Below, in pieces: positions 1 to 13,100 of a stretch of DNA of 64,000 bases; the stretch's first letter is position 1; the number at the start of each line of letters is the position of its first letter. The stretch lies in the NCBI GenBank assembly GCA_963978905.1, contig OZ022260.1, forward strand, positions 10,653,725-10,717,724. Reading direction: 5' to 3'. Position numbers and translations under genes: made by a program. The DNA is from Trichostrongylus colubriformis (lineage: Eukaryota; Nematoda; Chromadorea; Rhabditida; Trichostrongylidae). The notes below the pieces were generated by a model. That model was not told where the DNA came from. It saw only the letters and a program-made list of their open reading frames with translations, and did no database searches.

Positions 1-480
1 CCAAGGGGATTCATACTAGGTGGTGTTCTTTAGGATCCCGTTTTTTCTGGGTTCCCAGCGCCCTTCGTTTCCAAGAGCCAAAACGTGCACTTACCACTGA
101 AACCCCTCCGGAGGCGGATTTGGGCATGAAAATGATACTTCGGATCATAGCAGCCTTGTCCAAGCAGCAGGGGCTCTGTGACTTCCATGAACCGAAGGGC
201 CAATCCTTAGGAAGCTTCCCACAAAAAGACCTACCATGGAACCCGGCTCCACTGTTTTAAGGGGACCTTGAAACTGTGGGTGCTCCGAAGCCCGACTGCG
301 CCGCTTAAAGGTTCTATATTTTTATGAAAATGAGAGTAGTGAGTCTCCGCTTGTTTCTGCTTTTAGAGGAACATTTCGGGAATATTCTGCCCCAATACTT
401 TCATTTCTTTCGTTTCCCTATGTTTTGTATAATTGGGAGATATGAGCCGTGGGCAAAATTACTTTTTTTGGCACCCCCTG
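1..480. repeat. TA-flanked MITE copy (left part outside window)
   Basis: This segment is nearly identical to 25160-25640. It ends with GGCACCCCCTG followed by TA at 481-482. The second copy (24900-25640) shows both ends, so this one is the right two thirds of a Tc1/mariner-type non-autonomous element cut by the window edge. The short open frame inside it is not a gene. Confidence 0.8.
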
Positions 481-482
481 TA

Positions 483-1145
483 GAGGCAACTAGGTGTACA
501 TATATGTGACGGTGATAAAGGTAGGTAATATGATGAGCAGTTAAAAAAATTGTGTTTTCTGTTAGGTAGATGTCTAGAGAGGCAATAAAAATGAGATACA
601 GCTAACCTAAAATTGTCAAAAATATCTGAAAAAAATATTCCTCTATATTTGTTCTCCGAACCACTGCGAATGAGTGGAAGTGGCATCTTTTGCTCCAAAA
701 AAGGTGGGCAAAGAGGAACAGAGAGGAAGAGAATATTGGTAGGGACTTTGTTTCATGATTTATGGTAATGACAGTTGCACAGGGAGCAGCGATGATGATT
801 TGTAGGTATCAAGTGAGAAGACATAATGAAAATGATAAATAAGTAATTGAATTAATTGTAAATAATGCAACTATGGTTGCAAATGATAACGATTCGAATA
901 AAAGCAGGCTTGAAGGTTCCACAGCTAATTAGCTGATTAGCTATAACTAGGCTTATACAGCTACCGTTGTTTGAGCTTACGCTACTGTATTATTGTAGGG
1001 ATTTCTACCATTGTCATCTACTCATGAGCTACATACATATTCTTATTAGAGCACTAAGAATGAGATATTATACAACGGGATGTAAAATATGATTTTTTAT
1101 TAATGTTTTTCGGCTATTTCACAATGGGTAACCGGATATTTTTAG
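483..1145. other. AT-rich intron of the plus-strand PTR gene, no exon seen
   Basis: The plus-strand PTR gene needs about 90-130 more N-terminal residues: the first transmembrane segment and two exons equivalent to those at 30142-31203. I looked for them here and found none. They probably lie left of the window. Confidence 0.5.
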
Positions 1146-4100
1146 GTTGAACGGATATTAACGTCAAATTTTACAATTTTGAATCCATTGACGAATCGTA
1201 GTGAATCGTACCGTGAATTCTGCTTCAGTTTCTGCCAGATCAACGAGCCATTTATACAATTTGTGGTGAGTTCTTTACACACCAGCTTTGCTCGAGGATT
1301 CCATCACTTCCATTTGAGCACCTTTTGAGCAGAACGATCTGCGATCTCGGAAAAATTTCTGTAAAAATTGCGGAAAATTTCCTCTTTTTTTAATACGTGG
1401 TTAGTAACTATTACGAGTTCATAATGAAAAAAACAGCGAATGGACAAAGTTTGGTTGATTTTCTGGATTCCTAGAAGCCTGGATCTGACACCGAGCACTG
1501 AATTGTCAACAGGTCTGATATCAAAGTTAGGCAGCTGGAGGATGTATATTTTACGCGATTTCATACGGACAGCAGTTGAGGGCCGCATTTAGCGATGCCT
1601 TTCACTGTCATCTGCGACCTCACTCATGGGTTATGGGTTATACTATGTGGAATGCATCCGAATCAAAGCCTTTCTTCTAATGTCTGGTCCTTATACCGAA
1701 ATACGTATCTATTCAGAACGGCTACCTACTGCAAAAAAGTCTATCTGAAGGCGGTGTTGCCACGAATGAAAGGATCGAACTGGCATATCCTATTAGTACG
1801 TTTTATAATCGTCGGATGAATATTCAGGTAAGCACTACTTTGTACAGTTACAGTACCGTAATTCACTGCACTGTAGTAGAACCGTTTTAGCCGCATTTCT
1901 TTGGACTGAAGTTCAATGAAACCATCACGGATGAAGAGACACCGGACAATTCGACAGCTGTAACAGTGGTGAAACGTAATCCAAAATTGATCTCAGCAAA
2001 GGTAAATAGGTTTTGGAACAATATTTATTTTTCTGGAAAAAAAACAAAAAAGGAAACACTGAATGCTTTCATACTTTTCGAGAACGACATCAAGATCATC
2101 TCGGGAAGGTCGTTCGGTTGTAACAGGGGGAGGTCATTAGGTCCATTTTGGAGTGCACGAACAGGTGTGTCCATGGAAATTCCACACTAATAAACTTCCC
2201 GTAGTAAAAGGACAGGTGTCCTATGAAAGTGAGCCTTCCCTGCTTTGTACATTCATGGTTTATGATCTTCAACTTACACATTTGCGGGACCAAAAAACGG
2301 AGCTAACGGCACAGGTTACTAGGTTGGATTCCTGTCATCCAGAGCCCTCTGCCCATCACGGCCGAGGGGGTGAGGCTACTTACGGCGGGAAATCGCGTGG
2401 CCGCCCGGGGCTGAGCGGCGCGGCGGATGCGAGTGCCGGTGGCACAGCATGGCAGCCTTTAAGCGAGGCAGTGTGGCATGAGTGGCAGCGCCGAGGTGAC
2501 GCAGTCACGCTCTGCCACGTTCCCAAGGGCAATCGATGCGCAAGTCGTACTGGTGGCGCCGCGAGTGAGACGCCGCGAAGCGATTTTCCGGCGTTAGTAG
2601 CCTCACTCCAGCCGAGGTCATCCTATTTGTCGCGAAATAGATTTAGGCTGGCTCTATGGGTGCTGGGCTAAGATTCCCGACCACTTTTGAAAACTTAGCA
2701 AAATCTGTCTCTTTTTTTATTCAATTATAAATATGTACTTAGTTATTCCTACTAATTCAAAACACGCTTATTCTAGTAGTTTATCGGGCTATAGTATCAC
2801 ACCCTATATTATTATAAATAATGTCAATAGTCTAGATTAATATAAATTTATCTGAACAATTGTGTAGGTAATATTCACAGAATGATTTAAAGATGGATGT
2901 GAATCGATTGATTTAAAGTTGATGTACGCCATGCACTAGCCTGCTAATCCAAATCGTTATAACATTTGTGAGACAATTGTTCAACTACGCCTTATTAATT
3001 ACTTATGGGTTTAGATGCTAGCACTTCAACTACGAGCCGAAAGAAAGGAAGGATGGACTGAGCAAATGGTGAAAGCTTATGAGATGAGTATCACACTATA
3101 CTTCGAGAAGTTTGTTCCTTTTTGATTATTTATTTTCGTATTTGTTTATTTACTTTTCATGACAAAAAATTAATTTTTTAATTAAAAGTTGCAAGGGAGG
3201 GGGTTCTATGCGTGACGGGTCCTACGACTTACACAAATTATCTGATATTGAAGTTAAAGGAATCGTCCACGAAAATCTAAGTTTTTCGGTTGCTTACATA
3301 ATTATGATATACTTGCTTACTAAGGGCCAATCACGCGCATACACAAAAATCAAACTGAGATAAGACTCCGCAAAAGGGCGGACGACGGGGTGGGACGTCC
3401 GAGTGGGTGTGAACTCTAGAGAGCTGAGGAGTAAAGGGGGGACACTCACGTGGTCAGGGACACAGAGCGAGAAGCAAATCAACATTGGGCGTGAAAATTT
3501 AACTGCGCTCTCGCATATGACGGTTGTTTAAATGTTGTGGCGGGAAATGTGACGAAAATTCGGACGAGTATCTCTTCTTGAAGTAATTCAATGTGTGCTT
3601 TGCAACAACGGAGATTTCTCGGTTTTTTCCGTGTTTCTGTTCATGTGCTGCATTTAGTTTATTTATTTATTTATTTATGTATTAATACACATGTGGGTTC
3701 GCCATATGTTAGTAAACAAATTTAGTGATTTTAAGAGGAATTGTGGGACTTCCGTAAAAGATTCCTTTAACGCAGTCAAATCTTGTGATGAACAATGAAG
3801 AACTAGAAAAACTAGGGTGGTAACTGTTTTAAAGACCGTGCATGCGTGAGCGCTCCCCCTTCCCCCCGCCCCCTTCAATAAGATAGAGAAAAATTACGGG
3901 AACACAGAAACATCATCTGCTTCGATTGCAATGATTTGAAACATCGTTTCAGAGAGTACAAATCTGATACGATACGGATTCTCACTCTTTCCACGGCATT
4001 CGTTGAAGCCGAGGTAAGCACATCTCATTCATAATTGGAAATCATTTTAAAAATAAGGTCGCTTCCAAAAAGAGTTCAAAAAGCTAATAATAAATAAAAT

Positions 4101-7100
4101 AAATGCATTATTCGAAAACACGTTTTTTGAAAAGGTAGATAACATAGACTTATTCCTTGCGTTGCATGTTGTTCGCGTGTTCGCGGCTAATTAATGCAAT
4201 TCATCAGCCTCGATTCATTTAATTGGTCTCTTTGAACAGTTCCAATTGAAATACCGTAGCTTCAATCAATTTGTTCATGCTCAAAATGAAATTGCAAAGC
4301 AATTCTTGGACAGTTTTTGGGATATTTTTTTATCATGCGTCATCTAACGCTAGAAATGCAGCAACGACCGCGTGGTCATGCGGAGCGTGCGTCATATACA
4401 GTATTGGGCGGACATTGCTGTATCAAAACGTTATCGATTCTGTGTCTCTGACAGCCAGTCACAAAAAACCGTAACGCATGTACGCACGCACGTGGACGTT
4501 CGGTGCGTGCGCGTGCGGGTGCCTAAGGCCACGCTCATACATTTTGTAACGATGCCGGCAGCGGCAGCGACGGCGTCAAGATCATTTGCCTGCTGCCCAC
4601 GACGGCGTCAATCTGAACGCGCTCTAGTTACAACGACCTATGATATACTATGATGATCGCGGCGAAAGCCGGCGAATTCGAATCTTGGCGTTGTGCCAAA
4701 AAGCTTTCTCCGAAGCAAATTCCAACTTCTCCCTTTGTGGAACCTCGGCATCGCTATTACTTCGAAACTTCTTCTGTTTTGCCAACGAGGTTGTTAGGTG
4801 GAATATTTATTGGTGGCCTTAACCAATAAACATTCCACCTAACAATTTCGTTGGCAAAACAGAAGAAGTTTCAAAATAATAGCTTCAGTCTCCTATTTTC
4901 TACTCATAATTTCGTTATGGCAGGTGTCCCTTTGGCACCACGCCAAGATTCGAATTCGCCGGCTCTCGACACGATCATCATTCTGTATTATGGGTCATTG
5001 TATCTAGAGCGCATTGTCAGATTGACGCCGTTAGCGGCGGCAAGTAAATGATTTAGACGTCGTCGCCGCCGGTGTCGGCGTCGATTACGCAAAGTACGAA
5101 CGCCGCCTGAGATAGTTTTGCGTGTTCGAGGACCTCAATCGATAACATTCTAATAGCGGTGATCTATAATATCTATAATAATAGTAGTGACAATAAAAAT
5201 ATTTAATGCCACAATCGACCAAAAATTTGTTTGGTCCACTGTCTTTGCCAATGAGTGAACTAATTCGTGTGTATAATTTCTACGATTATCGTTAGTGAGG
5301 GAAATACGAGGGTTGAACATCCCGTAGTTTTCCATCGATACTATGCTTACCGAAACAAATAAAATTTCCGTTCTAGGTGGTCCGAGCCGGAATGAGTTTG
5401 CTACCTTTCCTGATTGTCGGTTTCGCTATTATGGCATGTGTTTCTACAATAACAACATTTTTAAGTGCAGCATTCATGGACCAGACTAATATTCACAAGG
5501 TAAATGGATTGGATTTGGGCTTGAAAACCCGTGAGGGGTTACCCAAAGGGGTAAAGCACAGGGTCAAGTGAGAAATTTTCAGTTTGCTCTAGCCATCACA
5601 GCTTGCATTTGCCCATTTATGGCCTGTGGCACAGCACTCGGCGCTTTGTTCTTCATGGGTGTTCGCTTCGGATCTATCCTTTGTGTGACACCATTTCTAG
5701 TTTTGGCCATTGGTGAGTGGTATTTAGCCTCTGAGGCTTTTTTTAAAGTCACCAAATTCCACCAAAAAAGCATTTTAACAGAGTGAATTCCACTGATGAG
5801 GTATATTCTCTGGAAACTGCTCAAAATTGATATTTAGGAGTTGACGATGCATATTTGATGATACATGCTTGGCAACGTATCACGAAGGATTTGAGAGAAA
5901 ACCCTGTCAAAGGAGACTGTGCTGCTTATCGGCTGGCTCAGGTAAGGCTGTGATGGGGTTTCTGAAATATGTGATAGAAATAGGTTTTTTGTGTATCTGA
6001 ATCTACCGTAGATTGGATATGGGTGGATCATAAGATTGCAGTGATGCAACCCTTGAAAATGATCATATGATGTAACCCATAACCCATCTGAATGTAATCC
6101 TATCCTGAAGCCGCGTTCATACCTTGCGGTGTCGGCGGCAGGGCGTGGCTGCGTGTATTTGCGTCTCCACCTATGCCACTCTGTCTCGTTGCCTGCGTCG
6201 TCTCTGCACTACCTCCATGCCACCCTGCCTCGCTGCTGCGAACACCTTGCCTTCGCAAAGTATGAACATAGCCTAACCCTCTAGACGCGCAACAGTTACG
6301 TCATAGCTGAAATACGCAACATAACTAATCAATCCAGTATCCAATTAGTATTTTGCCTTCCGTGGAAGTGATCACTTTCCTATTATATAACCCATAACCC
6401 ATTTGAATGTAACCCTACCCTTACTCTCCAGACTATTCCAACCCTGAGAGCTCAATTCTCATCTAGCAGCAGCGAAGACAGCATATTAATTGAGCCACTT
6501 AATTTTAGTCATGTGAGCCATTGTTAAGGTCCTATCCGAAACTGGTCCAGCCATAATGATCAGTGCTTTAACGAACATTTCTGCCGATGCTGTGGGAGCA
6601 TTCACAAGTTCACCAGAAATCACCCTTCTCTGCTATGGTAATGCTGCCTGTATCTTTGTCGACTTCATTTATCAGGTGAGAGTTTATTTATCCATTCATC
6701 TACTCCTTTATATGTTTATTAGTTTACTAGACCTGTAATAATAATAATTTTGAAAATCGTATGCAACTTTTAGATCACTCTCTACAGCGCTGTGATGGCA
6801 CTTGTTGGACAATTTGAGCTTGAAAGCGAACGAAATAACACGCTGACCCAACGACTCGAATGCGGAGCAGAGGACACCAACGTCAGCTTGGATAAGGTTG
6901 GCTCCTCCTCCTGCGAACTCCCATTGGCTGTTTGATCAGTGCAGCCAATGAGAGGCCTCTGCCACACCAATAATCGTGCTTTACAGTCATCGCTATCGTC
7001 ATTCCGGGATCTTATGAATGATCGATTCGATGCATTCATGGATTATTACGTCAACGTTGTGACCAGTAAAGTATTTGATGCTATAATGATTATTTTATGG

Positions 7101-10100
7101 GTGGTTTTTCTGGCGGTTTCTATAAAGGTAAGCTTGTTTCTCAGATGATTCTCGCCCACCTTCTATCTCGGGGTGCCATTATGACAGAAAAATCGCGTCG
7201 CGTCTTGCGGCATGCGGCTTCAGGTTGCCCTACATATGTAGTTGTGTCTTGACGCGATTACCGTGGACTCGTACGCATCGCCTCGCACACCGCGTCGCGA
7301 ATTTTCTGTCTTGATGAAACATACCTTGTATTCCTTTGTATTTATTATCATTGACAACTGTTTCAGGGTATAACCCAGATGACAATCAATCTGACACCCA
7401 AAAAGCTATTCTCCCTTGACTCATCGCTTGTTGAGGTTTGTTATACTAACATTATACAGAAGACTGGGGACTACTCTGGGATGCACGCTTCACTGTCACT
7501 AATTGCCTATAGCGACTGCCCTTCCTTTTGCAGTGGGCCCAGAATGGTTCAAGTCGCCAGAAAAGTTTCAGTCAGCGAGGAGAAGCGACTGAGGGAAGAT
7601 ACGGTGTGCGTCAAGACACTCGAAATGGGTCAGATTACGCGAGTAGGCGTCGGCCAATCCTATGCACGCGCCGCCAAGGCAACAAGGCGTTTGTAGCTTA
7701 TAATAACGCAATTGAACACGCAGCACGGTGACTCAATGCGAGTGTCCCGTCGCACATTCGGGGCATGCAACTACTCTGCGTTCTTTTGCGCCATCACTCC
7801 GATTTCTTTGGGTTTAACTCGGAATCTATCGTGAAAGACAACCAACCAACTCACTGCGGTATCTCTTTACAGATGGATAACTACCGAGTCGACTATGTGA
7901 TTCCGTTTTTCACATTGGCCACAGTATTCGTGAACAATCCAGGCAATCTTTCGGATCCTTCCCGCCTGAAAAGGTAAGCACCCTTCCACCGATTTACAGG
8001 GTAAAGTCATATGCTGAGTAACTGTTTAGGTTGAACCACTTTGTCTCCGAAATAGAATCCGTACGAGGTGGTTGGGGGCCTCAAAGTTCGAACTATTTCA
8101 TGCGAGATTTCATGGAGTATGAAAGAGGCATGAGTGAAATAGAAGATGGCGAAGAGGAAAACGCACCTCCACGAGGTGGGACATTTCATTTTATTATTTT
8201 TATTTCATTCTTGCTCTCGAAATCATACGAAATTGAAAAAAAAACTAAAGAATATACTAACAAAGAAAAATTACCTTATTTGCCTTATCGAATATTCTCA
8301 TCAGTCTTCCTGATGAATACTGCGACTGTCGTTGTTGTGCGATGGAGAGTGATGTAGGCGACAATGAGCGATAAGAGCAGTGTGGCAACTACCAAGGATT
8401 AAGCGACAGTCAGCGACTTGAGCGACATTAAACATGAGCATTCGGTGTCGAGAATGGTCATAATAATGTGATAATAAATTTGGAGAATACTATATGAGAG
8501 ACCTGTAACGCAAATGAAAAACGATTACGATTGCTGTGAGCGTCGCAGGCGATATTAAGCGACATTGTCGCTATATTTCTTTGTGTTAGAAATGGCCCAT
8601 CGAAACTGCATCCTGTAGACGACACATAGCAACAAAAGGCAAAACAACATGCACTTGATGGTAGGTAATGCGCGTGGCATAAAGCGACCGTTAACGACAA
8701 GGAACGACACTGGGCCACGGCAAGCGACATTAAGCGATTGTGAGCGACGTTAAATATGAGCATACGGTGTAGATCATGCGAGATAAGTATAGCGAAGATT
8801 TGAAGTACGAATGAGACGCAAAAAACACTCATTATAGATGAAATTAGCGAAAAATGGTAATAAACGACATTTTCGTTATGGGCCACCGTCAGACTTCACG
8901 ATATTGCGATTCTGCGATTTTGCGGCGTCGCACTTCAGCACGCGATTCCGCCACCTTGGCATCTTGCATTGCCCAACTTCGCATGCGGAGCCGCGATACC
9001 GCAGAAATGCAGTATGAATCGCATCGCGAAGTCTGAGGGTGGACATACAGATGCAGAAACATCGTGAAGGCAATTCCAGTAGGCAATACCTAACGACACA
9101 AGGCAGGGTGACGGCCAGGGTATTCAGTGACAGATACAACAGTGAGCTACATTTTACGACAACAGGCGGCAGCCAGCGACAATAAGCTTCTGTCGGCGAA
9201 CACAGCTGAAAGAACAGTGGGCAGCGAATATTGCAGCAACCACATCTATTATTACCAGAATCGCGACGCTGACGCAACGCGTACCTTTCTTCAAATGCAA
9301 CCATGAAAAGCATAAATATGAAATAGCTACTATGAAAATAGTAGGTTTCATCCGAACATTATCATATTTTACGTTTCGAAGGAGAACTTAAGTGGTGTTC
9401 TTTTTCTTTCAGATCCAAATACTATAAACATGAAGGACCTCGCATCGTTCCTCGAATGGCCCGAATACAAGTACTGGAGAGGTTTTCTGCGATTCAAGCC
9501 CAACACCACGTAAGCGTTTCTTCGTTCCTTTGCAAAGGTTTTTGAGGTCCAAATCTTACCTCACAAGAGGACGAAAGCGATCATATCCGGAATAAGAAGT
9601 AATCGCACCGGGACCCAGCTACATATTACAGTAGTGGTCAGAAATATACGCGGTTCTGAATTTTAACCATAACTTTGGGCGGCGTTGACATTTCTCATTT
9701 AATTTTTTTGTGTTTTGTAGGAAGCCGGTATTCAACGAAGCAAAGTATCTCAGTTGGGTAGGGCGCAGGGTGAAATCTGAGAAATTTATTCAACTGAAGA
9801 TTCTGAAAATGACCAAATCTTTTTAAAAAATTCAATTGCATGAAAAAGCTTATAACTTATTGAAAGGAGCAGATGCGCAGAAAGTGACACGGAATAAGGT
9901 CAGGACTTTATTACGCGTCATTTGGAATCAGGCTAGCACTTTACAGACAGAGGCACATATGTAGTTGGTCATTCTCAAAGTTTTCAGTTAAATAAATTTT
10001 CACCTTTCACAGTACACCCCACTCTGCTTATATGCTTTTCCTCATTGAGTATCAATTGCTTTCAAAACACACAAAAAATTGAATGAAAAATGTAAACGTC

Positions 10101-13100
10101 GACCGAAGTTATTGTTGTAATCCAAAACCGCATACATATATTTTTGACTTTTGATTTTTAAATTTTTTTAAATGTACGCCCCTGCATGCACGTATTGCGG
10201 CATAGGTCGCATGTTGCACTGTAAAATCCGTTCCTAACGATACCATCCCTCAGTTATGGGACGCTTGAAGGTTTTGGAGATGCTAATAGGATAATAAGAG
10301 TAGGAGAGGATTTACTGTAAATAAACACACGCAGGTTTGCCAAGACGATGTACGGCGTATTCGTTGGAAACACGCTTTATGCTTCATGGCTCTGTCGTGG
10401 TGGGTAATGCAGCCGGCCCAGTAGCTTTGATGGGCGGGTTGACGGCCGCGGCTCGGCTCAACCATTGTTCACACCCATCAATGGCGCAGAAAACGACGCA
10501 AAAACGCCCTTGATGAGAATGACTTAGAGGGAAGGGCCATATTTCTTGAGGATTTGGTCGTTCCACTCCATTCTTTTTTCCACTGAACCCGAAAACCCTT
10601 TCTCTTCAGAGCCCCTCTGCGTCACTAGCCGGGGTAGACTTCAGACGGGCGAGAGGCTAAATCAGCCGGTCGCGGAGAAGTATCGCGCCCTCCTCAGCAG
10701 CTCCTCCGGTGAATGAACGGATGAGCGGCAGAACGACTTGCTGTACCACGGGACCGTGATAAGACCCCAAACCACGTTTTTTTGCAATGCAAATTTCGCC
10801 ACACATCATCTCTTCTGAAGTGGAAGGCTTATTCCCAGAAAATATGTATTCCCAGTCTTCACATTCTCCCTACCCTTCCCCAAGCTTTCAGAAACCTCAA
10901 TTAAAGGTTCAAGGCTAAGGTGAGGATAGGTAAGCCACTAGAAGAGGGGGCAGACTAAAGTAAAAAAACGGACACGGTTTGCCCGCGCATTCGAAATCGA
11001 GATCATTGACATTTGAGGCGTCGACATTTTTCAGAGAATTGGAACGATTCTTTTTCACTACAGCATATCACGGTGAAGAACTTCGACAATGGATGAATAG
11101 AGACATACTGTTGAAAGAATGGCGTGAAGTGGTGGATCGATATAAGTAAGGCGTTCGCTTCAAGACCCACACACACTACCCCATGATTATTTTTCTTCGT
11201 TTAGGCCAGAATTCAATGTCAGTGTGTACTATGATGATGCAATTTACCTGGACTTGATAGAGAACATGCCTACTGACACTTGGCAGGTAAGCGGCTCAAA
11301 AAATCGGCCCTTTTCAGCACCCGGCTGGATACTGTTGATCCTTGCGCAATGCACAGGACAGTACTACCGCGTTCATACTTTGCGCCATCAGGGCGTGGCT
11401 GCATTCACAGCAGCGGGGCAGAGACGACACAAGCAACGACATAGCGTGGCACAGGCGGAAGCGCACAGACAAGCAGCCACGCCCTGCGCCGGTACCGTAA
11501 AGTATGGACGCGGCCTACGAGATGCGAGGTGGACGCGCGCGGTTGCGAAACGGCTTTCTAATTGCATTCGCAATAAACACTCAAATCATTGAACAAGTAA
11601 GTCGAACAGTCAGAAATGGTCAAAACAGAAATCAAAAACTCATATCACATATGTAATTGGTAGATTTTCAGCTTTGCTCCTGTTTATATTGTTTTCCGAT
11701 CATTTTAGAGGTGATGTAGCTGCAATGCAACTGCGCGCATACGTGTCACAAACTCAGTGTCCTTTTATGGTGAAATTCGTATTAATTCGATGATTTCAGT
11801 CTGGTGTGGCCACCATCTGTTGCATGGCTGTCGTATGCATGATCTTCATGTGGGATCCATTCACGGTTGTTATCACCACAGCAGTGATAGCGAGCATAAT
11901 GACCGGTAGGTAATAATGATTGACACGATATTTGTTTACTTTACCATCAATACTTTTAATAAACAATCCACAAGTAAACACGAGTACTGTGCGCCGTTCG
12001 AAAACTCGTACTGTATCGATTTTAGGCGCGTAAAGGGAGTTGTAGAGGAGCCCATAAATAAACTTATTATTATATTATAAACTTTGGAGCAATTCAAGAT
12101 AAAAATAGAACAATATTATTTGAAATGATAAACTGCGACTGTGTCTATATTATTATATCTTAATCGAAATTTTCAGGAATCCTCGGTACTCTATCGTGGA
12201 CAGGTACCGAACTTGATCCGATCGTCATGGCTGCTTTGATCATTTCCATTGGATTTTCTGTGGACATACCAGCTCATGTGTCCTTCCATTACTATGCCGC
12301 TGGTAAGTATGAATCTCTCATTTTTATTAAAACCTAATCGATGCAGTATCTTAGAGCAGTTCTGTCACTGAGAGGGGTGTTGTAGGGTGTGCTGATTAGG
12401 TCAGGTCACCAGAGTTGCATTCCCTAGAATTAGCTATGATCATCAGGAAACTAACATACTCACCCGTCCAAAGTTTCACATCATGCACAAGAGGATTATC
12501 TCAAAGGCGGTGATAGGGGAAATTCGGGCAAACAGTGAAAAATGTAGTGAATATGAAAGTCGAGGTACTCGGTAATACGACGGTGAACAAAAACAATACT
12601 GACAACAACTGTCACGGAGTGGCGGAGTTCCGCTCTCGCGGTGGTGGACTGTGCCTTCGTGAAATTCGGGCAAACAGTGAAAGACCATGTGGTCGAACGT
12701 GTAATGTATCGTGCATGATCCTAGCAACGATTGTAATGAAACAGGATAGAAGGTGGGCTTCAGGACAATCTAGTCAGGTCAGGGAGCGGTCCGTCCCTAT
12801 TAAAGGAATCGTCCACGGAAAATGAGTTTTTGTGTTACCCATATATTTATGTTGTAGTTGCCTAATGTTGGCCTCATGCAAAATTTCACGCGAAAAAATG
12901 TGAATCTGGCTGAGATACAGCACCACAAAGTGCGGTCCCAGTGGGCGGGGCCTCCGTGTAAAAGCCTTGTCCCGTCTTCCGCCGCCGTTGGGAACGGAGA
13001 GTGGGACTGTTTACGTAACCTTCTGTTCCTACAATGCGTCTCCGACCACGGCGGACGCGGTACGAGGCTTTTACACGGAGGCCCCGCCCACTGGGACAGC

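Larger units (their letters stand above)
5377..6896 (+). other. Sterol-sensing domain exons of the plus-strand PTR gene
   Basis: Five exons encode the second to sixth membrane segments. They hold the motif VRAGMSLLPFLIVGF opening TM2, the TM3/TM4 pair ending FLVLAIGVDDAY, and TM5 with the PTR signature DAVGAFTSSPEITLLC. In patched and other RND relatives the TM4 GxxxD/GVDD acidic residues couple transport to ion flux. That role is known for the family and inferred here. Confidence 0.88.

Noticed and set aside
2153..2671. 172-codon plus-strand open frame
   Set aside because: It runs through intron sequence and a GC-rich MITE. The PTR exon on either side explains the locus and no domain is visible.
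9721..9757. Possible extra PTR exon reading KPVFNEAKYLSW
   Set aside because: No downstream donor gives the phase needed by exon 11035-11145, whereas 9509 joins 11035 directly in phase and matches the paralogue.
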